Positions 51,542-62,139 of a DNA stretch of 64,000 bases are shown here, piece after piece; within the stretch, counting starts at the first letter, position 1, and the number at the start of each line of letters is the position of its first letter. A program made the translations under genes and the position numbers. The notes below the pieces were generated by a model, which saw only the letters and a program-made list of their open reading frames with translations, did no database searches and was not told the origin of the DNA. The DNA is taken from NCBI GenBank assembly GCA_024345305.1, contig BRON01000006.1, positions 1,178,001-1,242,000 on the forward strand, given 5' to 3'. The DNA is from Mrakia gelida (taxonomy: Eukaryota > Basidiomycota > Tremellomycetes > Cystofilobasidiales > Mrakiaceae).

Positions 51542-53601
51542 TCAACGATCCTTCCTCCCCTCCTTCCCCTTCTCCCTCCCACCTCTCTTCTCCAAAATTC
51601 CACCCTTCCCGCCCACGACCTCCTCCGCACTCCTCACGCATCCTTCGAGGAGAGGGATCCCTTTCCAAGCATAGGCTCCTACGAACCAGATGCCCGCGTG
51701 CCCTTGGAGGGTTCGAGGGTGGGAGGGGAGGAGACGCGGGAGGAGGGAGGTGGAGAGGGCGGTGGGGAGAGCTCTGAAGAGAGGAAAGGGTGAAACAGGA
51801 GAGGACGGAGAAGGTTAGCTTGGAGGGTGAGGAGAGAGAGAAGAGAGGAAGGGAGGTGGGAAGAGAGAGAGAGGCAGAGGAGATAAACCGTTCGAAGTGA
51901 GCGATGGAGAGAATCGACTCCTTCGGGATAGGCATGATCGGATTTGTGGTTTGATAGACAGGTCCGTGAGCTTTCGAGTATGAGGGAGGAGGATAGAGGA
52001 TGTGAGTAGATTGGGTGTAGGTGTTCTGAGGTGAGGGAGGGAAGTAGTCGAGTCGTTCCGTCGGCGGAGGTCCATCGGTGTTAGGTAGGAGAGGAGGGGG
52101 CGAAGGACATCGAAGGAGGTTGATATCCCTGATATCCAACGAAGGAGTAGGGAGCACTGAGGGAGAGGTGTGGTTGACGACGATGGTTTTGACGTATCGG
52201 AAGTGACCCAACGAAGTCTCGACTTCTTCGAGTTCCGAGCTCGACGCGTCTGAGTTGTTGAGGTTGGAGAGGAGCGAGTTGAGGAGTCGGTTGGCTTGGT
52301 TGGCTTGGGTTCCGATGATGATTTCGTCGAAGTCTAAGATGGTGAGGGGTTGGTCTGGGGAAGTGGAAAAGGAAGAGGTGGTGGTGAAGGAGATGGAGGT
52401 GGTTGAGGAGGAGGGGTCGCGTCGGAGGGAAATAATTGACGTGGAGAGATGAATGTTGGAGGGAGGGATTGCGCCTGTGAGGGCTCGGGAGATGGAGGAG
52501 GAAGAGGTTGGAGCGGTGTAGTGATCGGTAAAGAGAGTGAGGTAGATGTATTCTGAGAAAGAAAGGGAAAGACAGGCGGCGACATGACGATCAGCTCTCC
52601 CTTCACTCGAATTGACCTTCAAATTCAACCACAGAAGGGAGGGAAGACAGAACTCACCCAGCAGCAGCCCCACCTCTAGACTACCGACATCCTGATCTCT
52701 ACACGTCCCCACAGCTCCAAACAACCCTCCCAGAATCTGCTCAACGAACCCTTCCCATCTGGACCCAACCCAACCTCCCCAAACTCCTCTCCCAACCTTC
52801 CGAGTCCATTCCTCGACCGTTCCACCTGGCCACCGGAACAACCAGAAGCTGGAAGCGAGGAGGAGAAGGTAGAAGTAGCTGATGGCGTAGACGAGAAGCC
52901 TTCCTATGGACGTGAAACCAGACGAGGACGACGGTAGGGAGGGGAGAGCGAGGCCGCTTGATCCCGAGTAGAGGAAATGGGTCTCCATCGTCGGAGGAGA
53001 GGTCGATAGGAGGTGGGAGAAGGAGTAGGTGAAGGCCATGGGTTTGAAGGGGATGAAGAGGGACTTGTAGAGAGTGAGGAGGTGTGGGTAGTAGCCTGAA
53101 CGGAGGGAAGAATGGAAGGAAGGAAGGCAACGAGGTGAGCTCGAGCTCTTCGTTTCATGCGTCTTCGTTCTCCTCCTCTTCTGCTAGAGATGCGGCGGAA
53201 TGATGAGACAGCGTATACTAACCTCCCTGAAAGGATCTCATAGGGACGTCGACTATCCAAGGTTTGCTGGCGTTCTTTGCGAGGATTCCATCGTCATCGT
53301 ACGACAGTGAGTCCGAGGAGGGAAGAGAGGAGAAGGAGGTCGAGGAGGGAGGGATTGTGAGGGAACTCGAGTGGAAGCCCAGCGAGGAGGACTGTAGAGA
53401 TACGATCATGCATGTGGTCAGCGAGGCACTCTCATGAAGACGTTCTTCGCAGGATAGAACTAAAGAACTGACCTTCTCAAACAGATGAACGTCGAGCTCA
53501 ACTCCTCTTTGACTCGCTTCCTTCGATAACAGATGAGCAGCAGTCAAGCCAGCGAGTCCAGTTCCGATGATGGCGACCTTGAGAGGTCTTCTAGTGTCCA
53601 T
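51542..53601 (-). CDS. FAD/NAD(P)-binding oxidoreductase, 543 aa, 5 exons
   Basis: Exons 53601-53473, 53391-53223, 53095-52658, 52552-51889 and 51773-51542 join in phases 0, 1, 1 and 2 (1632 nt). The N-terminus (KVAIIGTGLAGLTAAHLLSK) is a GxGxxG dinucleotide-binding fold at residues 13-18. Near the C-terminus, GIWFVGAYAWKGIPLLEGCV matches the second FAD-contacting motif of amine-oxidase-like flavoproteins. Between them lies a hydrophobic segment (LLVYAISYFYLLLLASSFWL). The plan fits the COG2907-type predicted NAD/FAD-binding proteins of unknown substrate. The gene is head-to-head with the ChaC gene, with about 320 bp between starts. Confidence 0.82.
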
Positions 53602-53924
53602 TCAAAAGAGCGAGAGTATATCTCCTTGAGTTGAGCGAAGAGGATGGAGATGGTTGAGGACCAAATCGAGGAACGTCGAAAACCAAACCCACAGCCAAGG
53701 GGGGTCGGATCGACCAGTCCCCGACGCCGGGTTCACGTTTTTCCTACTGTTTTTTTTCGTGAGGGACACGAAGTGAGCAGACTTGACTCGGAGTATATAG
53801 ACCCAACATCAAGAGCAAGCAAAAATGCTGCCGAACACAACGACTTGCTCAAGCATCCTTCGGAAGGCGCGAGCTTCGAACGAATCGAACCTCTTCTTCC
53901 TTTCCTTCTCCCATCACCCCCTTC
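53602..53924. promoter_or_regulatory. Bidirectional promoter region, oxidoreductase/ChaC
   Basis: These 323 bp lie between two divergent ATGs. A TATATAGACC stretch near 53801 could serve the plus-strand gene. The assignment rests only on gene layout. Confidence 0.35.
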
Positions 53925-54850
53925 ATGACCTATATCGTCTTTGGCTATGGATCCCTCGTATGGAAGGGAGTGCCATCTACTCTCTCTGAATCGATCCATG
54001 CTGATTTTGAATCCCTTCTTGGGCTTGCAGACCTCCTCCTCACACCGTCCACAAAAGTGAGCTCGCCATTCTCCTTCCTTCGTTCTCAATCTCGTTTCTG
54101 ACTCCTTCCCCTTCTCTTTCTTCCTCGCTTTTTTGTTCCTGGTAGCTACCGGATACGTAAAAGGCTTCGTTCGACGATTCGCTCAGGTTCGTGCGGTACT
54201 AGGCCTCTTGCAGCCGACGTTTGGACGCCGAGCTCAAGCTCACCTTCCATCTCTCCTTCTCCCTCCCTCCTTCCCTCGCTCAGTCCTCCAACGACCATCG
54301 AGGAACTCCAGAACGCACAGGTCGAGTCGTCACTCTCGTACGAGCGGAGGACTGGACCAAGTTGACTGGAGAGCCTATCACTGGGGAGGAGCAGAATGTC
54401 TGGTGAGTTGGGTGGACGTTTCATCCTGACAAGGAGGACGAGGTGAGGGCTGATTTAGGTGAGTCGACGAAGGAGGGCTCGTTTGCGTTACATTCGAGAT
54501 GGTACAGGAGTATGTTGACATGTTCCCTTGCTAACTCGCTGTGCTCTGGTGATGCTAGATCATCGGGAAAAGGTATGTAGGGAGAAATGTCGAGCTGAAA
54601 GAGACGAACGACGGTCTCGCGCGACGTTAACCCACTTCCTCTCTTTTCATCCCTTCTCGTCCTCAGAACGGTTATTCAGTGCAGTCGATCGATATCTACA
54701 ACCTTGTAGATGGAGTGGAGACCATCGTGGTTCATCAGGTGAATTCATCGCGTCTTGTCGAACGCGAGCTCGAGCTCACCCCCTCTTCTTCATTTGCAGG
54801 CGACCATCTACGCTCCCACCCCTCTTTTGAGCGAGACATGTCAAGTAGGA
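53925..54850 (+). pseudogene. ChaC-type gamma-glutamylcyclotransferase, damaged
   Basis: Spliced pieces follow the glutathione-specific gamma-glutamylcyclotransferase plan: MTYIVFGYGSLVWK (substrate loop YGSL), PPPHTVHK, TGYVKGFVRRFAQ, SSNDHRGTPERTGRVVTLV, GEEQNVW, HPDKEDEVRADL, DHREK and NGYSVQSIDIYNL. The intact enzyme would cleave glutathione to 5-oxoproline and Cys-Gly in the cytosol. Two lesions are visible: the exon after LVWK does not join in frame, and a TGA (54404-54406) stands where relatives have Gly (VW-stop-VGWTFHPD). The C-terminal part (after VVHQ) is poorly matched. It is probably a pseudogene, unless unusual splicing skips the stop. Confidence 0.7.
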
Positions 54851-55076
54851 CGGCTCGGACGAACTTACTTGCTAACTTCAAGCTTTCTTGTTCGCCTCCA
54901 TCTCCTTCCTTTCGCCCTCTATCTCCCGTCTCCGCAATCCTCAGTTGTTCGTACCAAGCCCTCTGCCCTTTTCACCCTTCGCTCCGAAACTCCTCTCCCT
55001 CGTGTTTCCGATCCCAAAAACTGACCAACAACAACGCTCGCTCGCTCCCTTATTCTCTCCCTTCCTTCTCTCACAG

Positions 55077-56918
55077 CAACCTTGAAGGAGTCAACGCCTC
55101 AGGTCAGGTTCCTGAAGTTGTAGGGAACTTTGGTCTCATCGATCACGAAACTCCCGAGTCTGCAAAGACGCGTTGGGGAATCGAGAAGCCGGCGGAGCCA
55201 TACGACTTGATCTTCAGTGACGAGTTCAACACCGAAGGACGGTCTTTTTACCCTGGAGACGACCCCTACTGGGAGGCTGTGGATCTTCACTAGTGAGATC
55301 AAGCCCCAAGGAAGAGAGAGAGCGAGCGGGAGGGAACGCGTCGAGGTCGTTCGGTTCGCTGGCTAAGCTGTTCTTCCTTCGCGTGCTTTCCAGCTGGTAA
55401 ACTGCAAATTTCGAATGGTACAATCCGAGAAGGATCACCACGGCTGGCGGATATCTGCAAATCATGCTCGACAAGTTCCCAAGTCACAACCTTTCCGTTC
55501 ATCCCTCTTTCTCTTTCCTTCCTCGTCGTCGTGGTTGCCGCATTGTTCCTTTGACATCTGTACTCATCAAACCTTCTGATATCCTCCTTGATATCCACAG
55601 TACGAAAGAGGAATGATGTCGTCCTGGAATAAGGTGAGCAAACCTTTCTTTTTTCATCTTTCACTCTTTGTTGTCTTCCAACCTGACCCTTCACTTTTCC
55701 CCCCTTCTCCTCTTCTTCGCGTCTAGTTCTGCTTCACTGGAGGATACGTCGAGGTTTCGGTCATGCTTCCTGGTCGACCTGATGTTCTTGGACTGTGGTG
55801 AATCTCGGCTTTCCGCTTCGCCTGTCATCTCCACTTGCTCCTGCGCATTTGTTCACTGACTCGACCTGTGTGCTCGCTCACGTCTTTTGAACTTCTTTCA
55901 GGCCTGCTATCTGGACGATGGGAAACCTCGGTCGAGCTGGCTACGGTGGAAGTTTAGAAGGTCTCTGGCCTTACTCGTAAGCTCGACGGTCGAGGTCGGA
56001 TTTGAACAACGACGGCGGTGGCTGAGCTGATCGCCTTCTGCCTTTTCGTGCTCTTCTTCTGTTTCTCAGGTACGAAGCTTGTGACGTTGGAACAGTAAGG
56101 CTCCAGCCGCTCGAACCCTCCCTTCGTTTCGACGCTCGCTGAAGAATTTATACCTTTCGTTCAAATCCCTGAAGGTCTGTTAGTACGTCTCTGCTGCTCT
56201 CGTCTTCTTCGAATCCTTGCTGAACAATCGCGTCGTTCGTCCCCTCTTCACAGTCTCGGTCAACGTCTCTCCGCCTGCACCTGCCCCGGTACCGATCCCA
56301 AGAATCACCCCGGACCTCAGAACTCGGATGGAACTTGGGTCGGACGATCAGCACCAAAGATTGGTTCGTTCGCATCTCCCTTCTCACTTTTTGCCTCGTT
56401 CCGACCTCGCTCTCCCCTGCAGATATCTTTGAGGCTCAAGCCGATTGGGACACCCTTCAGGGAGAGCTCTCTCAATCCGCTCGATGGGCTCCTTTCGACG
56501 CGGATTACGAGCACGTCAACACCACCAGTGCGGTTCAGATCATCGACAAGACCGTCACGAAGGCGAACACCTACTGGGGTGGAGTTTATCAGCTTCGTCT
56601 CTCTCTCTCCTTCTTTGCTTGTTGAAGGCTTCTCGCTGACTCGTTCCCTCTCGCTCTTCGTCTTCAGCAATCCGTCTCGGGAGTCACAACCATCGACCAA
56701 GAGACCTACGAGAACAACGGAGGAAAGTACGGAGTCTCTGGTTTCGAGTGTGAGTTCTCTCGATCCTCCCTGTTGCGGCGCAACTCTCCCCTCCCCTTCG
56801 ATCACGAGAATCTGAGACTCCGGTTCTCGCTTCAACAGACAAACCTGGATTCGACGGATACATCGCCTACGTCGCTGCGGGAAAGCATGCTTACACCATG
56901 AGAGTGTCAGGGAATCAG
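55077..56918 (+). pseudogene. KRE6/SKN1-family beta-glucan synthesis protein, damaged
   Basis: Exons encode the SKN1/GH16-like domain in order: FGLIDHETPES, FSDEFNTEGRSFYPGDDPYW, EAVDLHYW, TANFEWYNPRRITTAGG, GMMSSWNKFCFTGGYVEVSV, GRPDVLGLWPAIWTMGNLGR, LSACTCPG, DIFEAQADWDTLQGELSQSA and YKPGFDGYIAYVA. The family acts in cell-wall beta-1,6-glucan assembly as type II membrane proteins of the secretory pathway. Here a TAA (55398-55400) replaces the residue after HYW, the N-terminal cytosolic and membrane part is absent (ChaC sequence lies there), and the last exon of the family is missing. The gypsy element starts about 200 bp downstream. Confidence 0.8.
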
Positions 56919-57346
56919 GTTTCAGCTCCTTCTTGTTTCACTCTCCCTTACTCTTTCCCTTTCTTCCCCCTACTTCCCTTTCACCGCTACTAGTCCTTTG
57001 TTCTCAGCTACGCGTTCTGCCTTTGTCCCTTTGTTCATAACTCTTCCCCTGTTATCGTTTCAGCCTTCAAAGTCTTTTGTTCTTTCTTCCCTTTGATCGC
57101 TTCGCCTCCCTTAAATATGTTCGCCTCGCTTTTCACTTTCTAACCTCTATCTTGAATCACCTTTGGATCATACCTCGTCCTCGTTCCTCGATAAGCACCT
57201 GACTTCTCTTCGTCGCGTCGCTCTCGTTCCCTCGCCATCCCCGCTCCTGGCTCGATCCTCACACCCCGCTCCTCGCTCGATCCTCACATAATTCAAGATC
57301 AACAAACCGGTCGCCTGCTTATCACCAATCCCCCAACAACAACAAC

Positions 57347-58456
57347 ATGTCCTCCGACGCCTCCTCTCCTGCTTTCAGCTCTGAGCACGAAACGAACTCT
57401 CCTGGATGGTTTTCCGACGCCCTCAGATGGCAACAAGACCAACATGACGTCGCCTCCAACCGCTTCAGGACCAAACTCGATCAACAGCAACAGGCACAAG
57501 CTCAAGCTCAAGCTCAACAGGAGGAACTCGTCCAACTCGTCCACCAACTTCAAGCTCAACTCCCCTCTTCGGTCAATTCCTCCCTCCACAACTCCTCCAT
57601 CCCCTACGCTCAAGAACCCAAGGAGCCCAAGGTCGCTGCTCCTACTCCCTTCACCGAAAAAGTTTCTGAAGCGAGGGAATTCCTCATCAAGTGCGAACTC
57701 GTCTTCAAAGTCCAACCTCGTTCCTACTCCTCCGACTCGGCCAAGATCACCTTCGTCGTTACCTACCTCAAGGACGCCGCCTTTCACTGGATCCGACCGG
57801 CTCTCGATCTCAAGGATGACGAGACTCCTCCCAACTGGTCTCAGGATTGGATTCTCTTCAAGAAGAAGTTCCTCCAAGACTTCGGAGACGCGGACCTCAT
57901 TGAAACCTCTCGACGCTCCCTCGCCAAACTCAAACAAACAGGACCCTGCACCACTTACGCCATCGACTTCCGACGCTTCGCTTCCTCCCTCGAGATGAGC
58001 GATCAGTCTCTTCGACATGCCTACTACGACGGACTCAAGGACGACGTCAAGGATCGAATCCTCAACCCTCTCTCCACCGACTTCACCGACTTGGAAACCC
58101 TCATCAACACTTCAATCCGATGGGACACCCTCCTTTACAACCGTCGAAAACAGCCTTCCACCACCAACAAACCTTTCCCCGTCACCAACTTCCTCCCTCG
58201 AAACTCCACCCTCTCCTCTGGACCAACTCCAATGGACGTCGACGCGACTACTTCTCGACCTCGAGGACCTCTCTCCGACGCCGAAAAACTTCGCCGACGA
58301 ACTCTCGGACTCTGCGGATACTATGGTGGAACGGGTCACTTCGCAATCACCTGTCCTCTCGCGGCGAATCGACGACAACATCAGCTTTCCGCTTTGGAAT
58401 ACGGAACCGACGCACTTCCCTCGGCAACGGTCACCCCTCTTCCCGCTTTGGAATGA
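57347..58456 (+). CDS. gag: Gypsy Gag protein, 369 aa
   Basis: The ATG frame contains a Gln/Ala-rich coiled segment (QQQQAQAQAQAQQEELVQL), the retrotransposon Gag core (FVVTYLKDAAFHWIRPALDL, WILFKKKFLQDFGD, YAIDFRRFASSLEM), and a zinc knuckle reading LCGYYGGTGHFAITCP. The second knuckle cysteine is Tyr (CGYY where the family has CxYC), which should abolish zinc binding. A TGA at 58454-58456 ends the frame. Confidence 0.85.
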   Translation: MSSDASSPAFSSEHETNSPGWFSDALRWQQDQHDVASNRFRTKLDQQQQAQAQAQAQQEELVQLVHQLQAQLPSSVNSSLHNSSIPYAQEPKEPKVAAPTPFTEKVSEAREFLIKCELVFKVQPRSYSSDSAKITFVVTYLKDAAFHWIRPALDLKDDETPPNWSQDWILFKKKFLQDFGDADLIETSRRSLAKLKQTGPCTTYAIDFRRFASSLEMSDQSLRHAYYDGLKDDVKDRILNPLSTDFTDLETLINTSIRWDTLLYNRRKQPSTTNKPFPVTNFLPRNSTLSSGPTPMDVDATTSRPRGPLSDAEKLRRRTLGLCGYYGGTGHFAITCPLAANRRQHQLSALEYGTDALPSATVTPLPALE

Positions 58457-60345
58457 AGGCCACAGCCTTCCCCCTTCGTTCAGCTCAACAATCACCGGTC
58501 CTCGCTCTCGTCCTCGTCAACTATAAACCTACCAAACTCCCCTCCGGTCGCCAAATCCAAATCGACTTCCCATCCTCACCCCGGTCGTCTTACCACTCCC
58601 TCCCCTCTCAACATCTCCCTCAACTCCCTCTCCAACTCGCTCTCACCTTTCACCCATCCAAACCCCTTCGAAATCCTTGCGCTCGAGACGATCTTCTCGG
58701 AGGAGGATCACCTCGTTATCGAAGTCTCGCTGGGCTTCGGATCTTTCGCCGTCAAGACCTTCGCGATGCTGGACTCCGGAGCTACCTCAAACTTCGTCGA
58801 CTCTACCTTCGTCTCCGCCCATTCCCTCAAAACGGTCGCCAAACCCATTCCTCGGGAACTCGTCGTTGTTGACGGTCGTTCCATCTCCTCTGGCGCCGTC
58901 ACCCACCACACCTCTCCACTCCCTTTCTCCGTCACCTCCTCATCGCCACTTCACTCCGAAACCCTATCCTTCGAGATCACCACCCTCGGATCCTACCCCA
59001 TCATCCTCGGAATCCCCTGGCTCAAAAAACACGAACCAACAATCGGATGGAGCACCCACTCGCTCGACTTCCTCTCGGACCACTGCGACTATCACTGCCT
59101 CCCACCTATCGCGGATCGGAGACTTCGCTTCCCAACAGCTTCCACCCCCACTCCACTCTCTTCCCTTCCCTCATCGTTCCACCCATCGCCAAAACCTCCT
59201 TCCCTCAGCAAGCCTCCTCCCAGCAAACCAAGACCCTCGACGCGGCCCACCGTCGCATCTCCCTCGCCCCCAACCTCGCCTCTCCCTCAAATATCCGTCA
59301 TCTCCGCTGCCGCCTTCACTCAAGCCGCCAAGGAAGGAGCATTCAAGAAGGTCTACTCTCTCTCAGCCAACTATTCCCTCGTTCCTGTCGACATCTCTCC
59401 TCCTCGCTCAGGAGAGGAACCTCCCTCGGATCCAACCTTCAACCTCGACAAACACCTCCCTCCCGAGTTCCTCCCCTATCGCTCAGTCTTCGAAAAATCC
59501 TCCGCCGACATCCTCCCTCCTCATCGATCCTACGACCTCAAGATCAACACCGAACCCGGCTCCACTCCTCCCTTCCAACACATCTACGGACTCTCCGCCA
59601 CGGAACTTGACGCTCTCAAGACCTTCATCGACGAAAACCTCACCAAAGGATTCATTCGACACTCAACCTCTCCCGCTGGAGCTCCCATCCTTTTCGTCAA
59701 AAAGAAGGACGGATCTCTTCGCCTTTGCGTCGACTACCGGGGACTCAACAAGATCACCCTCAAGAATCGCTACCCTCTCCCCCTCATCCCCGAATCCCTC
59801 GATCGACTCTCCAAGGCAAAATTCTTCACCAAACTCGATCTTCGTGGAGCATACAACCTCGTTCGGATCGCTCCTGGAGACGAGTGGAAAACCGCCTTCC
59901 GCTGTCGTTACGGCCACTTCGAATACACCGTCATGCCCTTCGGCCTCACCAACGCTCCCGCCGCCTTCCAGCACTTTATCAACGACACCCTTCGCCAACA
60001 CCTCGACATCTTCTGCATCGTTTACCTCGACGACATCCTCATCTACTCCAACTCCCTCGCCGAACACACTCAACACGTCTCCGTCATCCTCAAGGCTCTT
60101 CAAGAAGCACAACTCTGGGTCGAACCGGAGAAGTGTGAGTTCTACAAGGAGGAGGTCGACTTCCTCGGTTACGTCGTCGGTCGAAATGGAGTTCGAATGG
60201 ACAAGAACAAGGTCTCCGCTATCCTCGAATGGTCCCCTCCCTCCTCGGTCGAGGATATTCAGGTCTTCCTTGGATTCGCCAACTTCTATCGCCGCTTCAT
60301 CCATCACTTCTCGGACATCGCCGCTCCCCTCACCTCCCTCCTTCG
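58457..60345 (+). pseudogene. pol: Gypsy Pol (protease and reverse transcriptase), truncated
   Basis: In the same frame as Gag, and directly after its TGA, the reading continues to protease (FAMLDSGATSNFVDSTFVSA) and reverse transcriptase: FIRHSTSPAGAPILFVKKKD, LCVDYRGLNKITLKNRYPLP and the catalytic CIVYLDDILIYS. At about 60346 the frame shifts by one base; the RNase H start continues as KDVPFDFGRDALSASRASF and then ends. Integrase is missing. An ATG lies at 58766, just before the protease motif. Confidence 0.85.
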
Positions 60346-60430
60346 AAAGACGTCCCCTTCGACTTTGGACGCGACGCTCTCTCCGCCTCGAGAGCCTCGT
60401 TCGCTTGGTCCTCAGCTCGCGAGCTGCAAG

Positions 60431-60770
60431 TTGTTCATTCGCCTCGTCGTCTCTCGTTCGGTGTTGAAGGGGATTGGGTCAGGTCCGGTAGTCGAAATGG
60501 AGGTTGACGAGATGGATTTTGCTTGTAGCACCTCTGGGTGAGTCCCTCTCTCTGCTTCTTCTTCTCATTCTTGTTTGGAAAGGACGCGTTGCTGACCTTT
60601 CTCTTCACTCTTCCCCTTCAGCCTCTCTTCTCCCCTCTGTTGAAGGTAGCGACGCGAGGACCCCGTGTGTTCCATTTCTCACATAGCTTACTCCATAGTT
60701 TCCCACGCCAGCTGTCGTCATTTTCTCTCTCTTGTAGTATAATAGTCCTCATCGTCTAGCGTAGGATGAT
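60431..60770. other. Spacer after the truncated gypsy element
   Basis: A frame ending at a GTGAGT near 60537 (VVEMEVDEMDFACSTSG) may be a host exon scrap. No gene is supported. Confidence 0.3.
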
Positions 60771-60815
60771 AACTAACTTGCACAACCTAACTTCCCAGGA
60801 CCGGAAGTTTCAACA
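60771..60815 (+). repeat. LTR-end relic, copia family 1
   Basis: AACTTGCACAACCTAACTTC and the following CCAGGACCGGAAGTTTCAACA match the last 43 bp of the family-1 LTR exactly. The rest of the LTR is absent. Confidence 0.8.
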
Positions 60816-60831
60816 GATAAGACGTGTTAGA

Positions 60832-60853
60832 GAAAAAGACAGCCTGTCGTTTG
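60832..60853. repeat. PAL palindrome, copy 9
   Basis: AAAAAGACAG-C-CTGTCGTTTG lies 17 bp after the family-1 LTR relic and about 80 bp before the duplicated block. Confidence 0.5.
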
Positions 60854-60929
60854 TTGGTTTGGGACTACCCACCTCGACTTGTGTTGACCGCTAGTACTAC
60901 CTCATTTTGCGTCTTCGAACGGGTTGTAC

Positions 60930-61335
60930 ACGTTTGATGGCAGCTTCCTTCTACTCCATCGGCTCCTCAGCCTCGAACTTTCAACAACCCACCCTCTCCA
61001 AAAACTTTCTCCTTCCAACTTCTTTCCGGCTGATCAACGACCCCAGCATGCCTCTCTCCTCCGCCCAACTCATGATCTTCCCAACCTGCCATCGACTCAA
61101 CGCGAGCTAATCGATTACCTCAATATCTCCCTCGCAATCTCCGTCGGGAGCGAGCTTAACCTCCCTCTGCTCTCCTCGTCGCGTCGAACCGGTCCTCCCA
61201 AGCAAAGCATCGCTCGAGAGCTCCCTACCGATCTCGCCGCCGTGCTATGAGCCAGCTTCCGCCTAGCTTGGTTGAGGTAGCTGAGAGGAGTGTTGGACCA
61301 GCGAGTGCGGGGGTCGAGCCACAGCATTTGGAGCG
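60930..61335 (+). repeat. Duplicated block, copy 2
   Basis: This is the counterpart of 38355-38795, with the same order and orientation. The plus-strand frame to the TGA at about 61248 reads PSTQRELIDYLNISLAIS, then GSELNLPLLSSSRRTGPPKQ. Both copies lie within about 100 bp of a PAL palindrome. Confidence 0.6.
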
Positions 61336-61604
61336 TCGAGTGTCAGGGAATCGCGTCGCGTTACGTTCTACTCCGGATCTTCCGACTCTTACGCCTGGTA
61401 CCTTAGTCATTGCTCTCTCTTTCTCTTTATATATAGTTTGTTCTTTCGGCTTCTTCCTCCTCCCCCCCGTAGTCTTTAGTCACCATACTATCCCGCTTCG
61501 TTTTCTCGCGTGCTCCCTCTTTCTAGAATGTGTTCAAAGACAGTGGCTAGATGAAAGATCATCAGACCCACAGCAGTAGTACTCCTTCCCTTTCTTAGTT
61601 CCTT

Positions 61605-61677
61605 CTACCTCATTAGTTACTTCTACGTCATTAGCTTCCTCTGCGTCATTAGTTACTTTCTACGTCATTAGTTCACA
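61605..61677 (+). repeat. Minisatellite, four 18-bp units
   Basis: The units read CTACGTCATTAGTTACTT with one to three changes each. Each contains a CRE-like TACGTCA core. Confidence 0.7.
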
Positions 61678-62139
61678 CAGTCCTAGAGGCTCAGACCGTT
61701 TCTTGGCGACCTTGGGTCTGTGGGGGTTTATAAGCCTAGATATGTTTCTCTCTCTTAATATAGTTCTCTCTGTAGCTTTCTCTGTAGCCCTCTCATCTTT
61801 CTTTTGTTTGCCCTAGGCATGGAGTCTCGCCGGAGTCACGTCACATTTGTTTCCGTCTTTCCTTATCCGCTCGCGTCTGCTTGCTTCTCTGTTAGCCTCC
61901 ACCGTTCATCTTCTTCTTCGCACCGCATATTGTTTGATCGCGGTCTTCCCTCTATCAGACCGTCCCTCTTGCCAGCTCACTGCTCTCAGACCAGTAGCTC
62001 GTCCCCTTCCTCGCCCAGCCAGGACCTTTCTATCGCTCACCAGCTGCATCGAACCTCACGCCAAGCGTAGGGTCAGCAAGCAAAGAACTAAGATACAGAT
62101 GAAGGTTCGGAAGCAAACGAAGAGGGAGCGACTCGCTTT
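61678..62139. other. No supported gene
   Basis: An ATG frame at about 61819 (MESRRSHVTFVSVFPYPLAS) is open for 83 codons but shows no family features. The segment lies 3' of the Rds1-like gene. Confidence 0.3.

Larger units (their letters stand above)
57118..60430 (+). mobile_element. Ty3/gypsy element, 3'-truncated
   Basis: A Gag frame and a Pol region with protease and reverse transcriptase are present. RNase H is broken, and integrase and the 3' LTR are absent. The end of the 5' LTR is placed at 57288 (CCTCACA) because the last 75 bp or so recur at 24441-24516; its start is a guess. It is flanked upstream by the broken KRE6/SKN1 gene. It cannot move by itself. Confidence 0.82.

Noticed and set aside
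23179..60853. PAL palindromes as Helitron 3' hairpins
   Set aside because: Helitron ends need a CTRR tetranucleotide about 10 bp after the hairpin and a 5' TC end. I see neither at the copies, and no Rep/helicase coding sequence is present.
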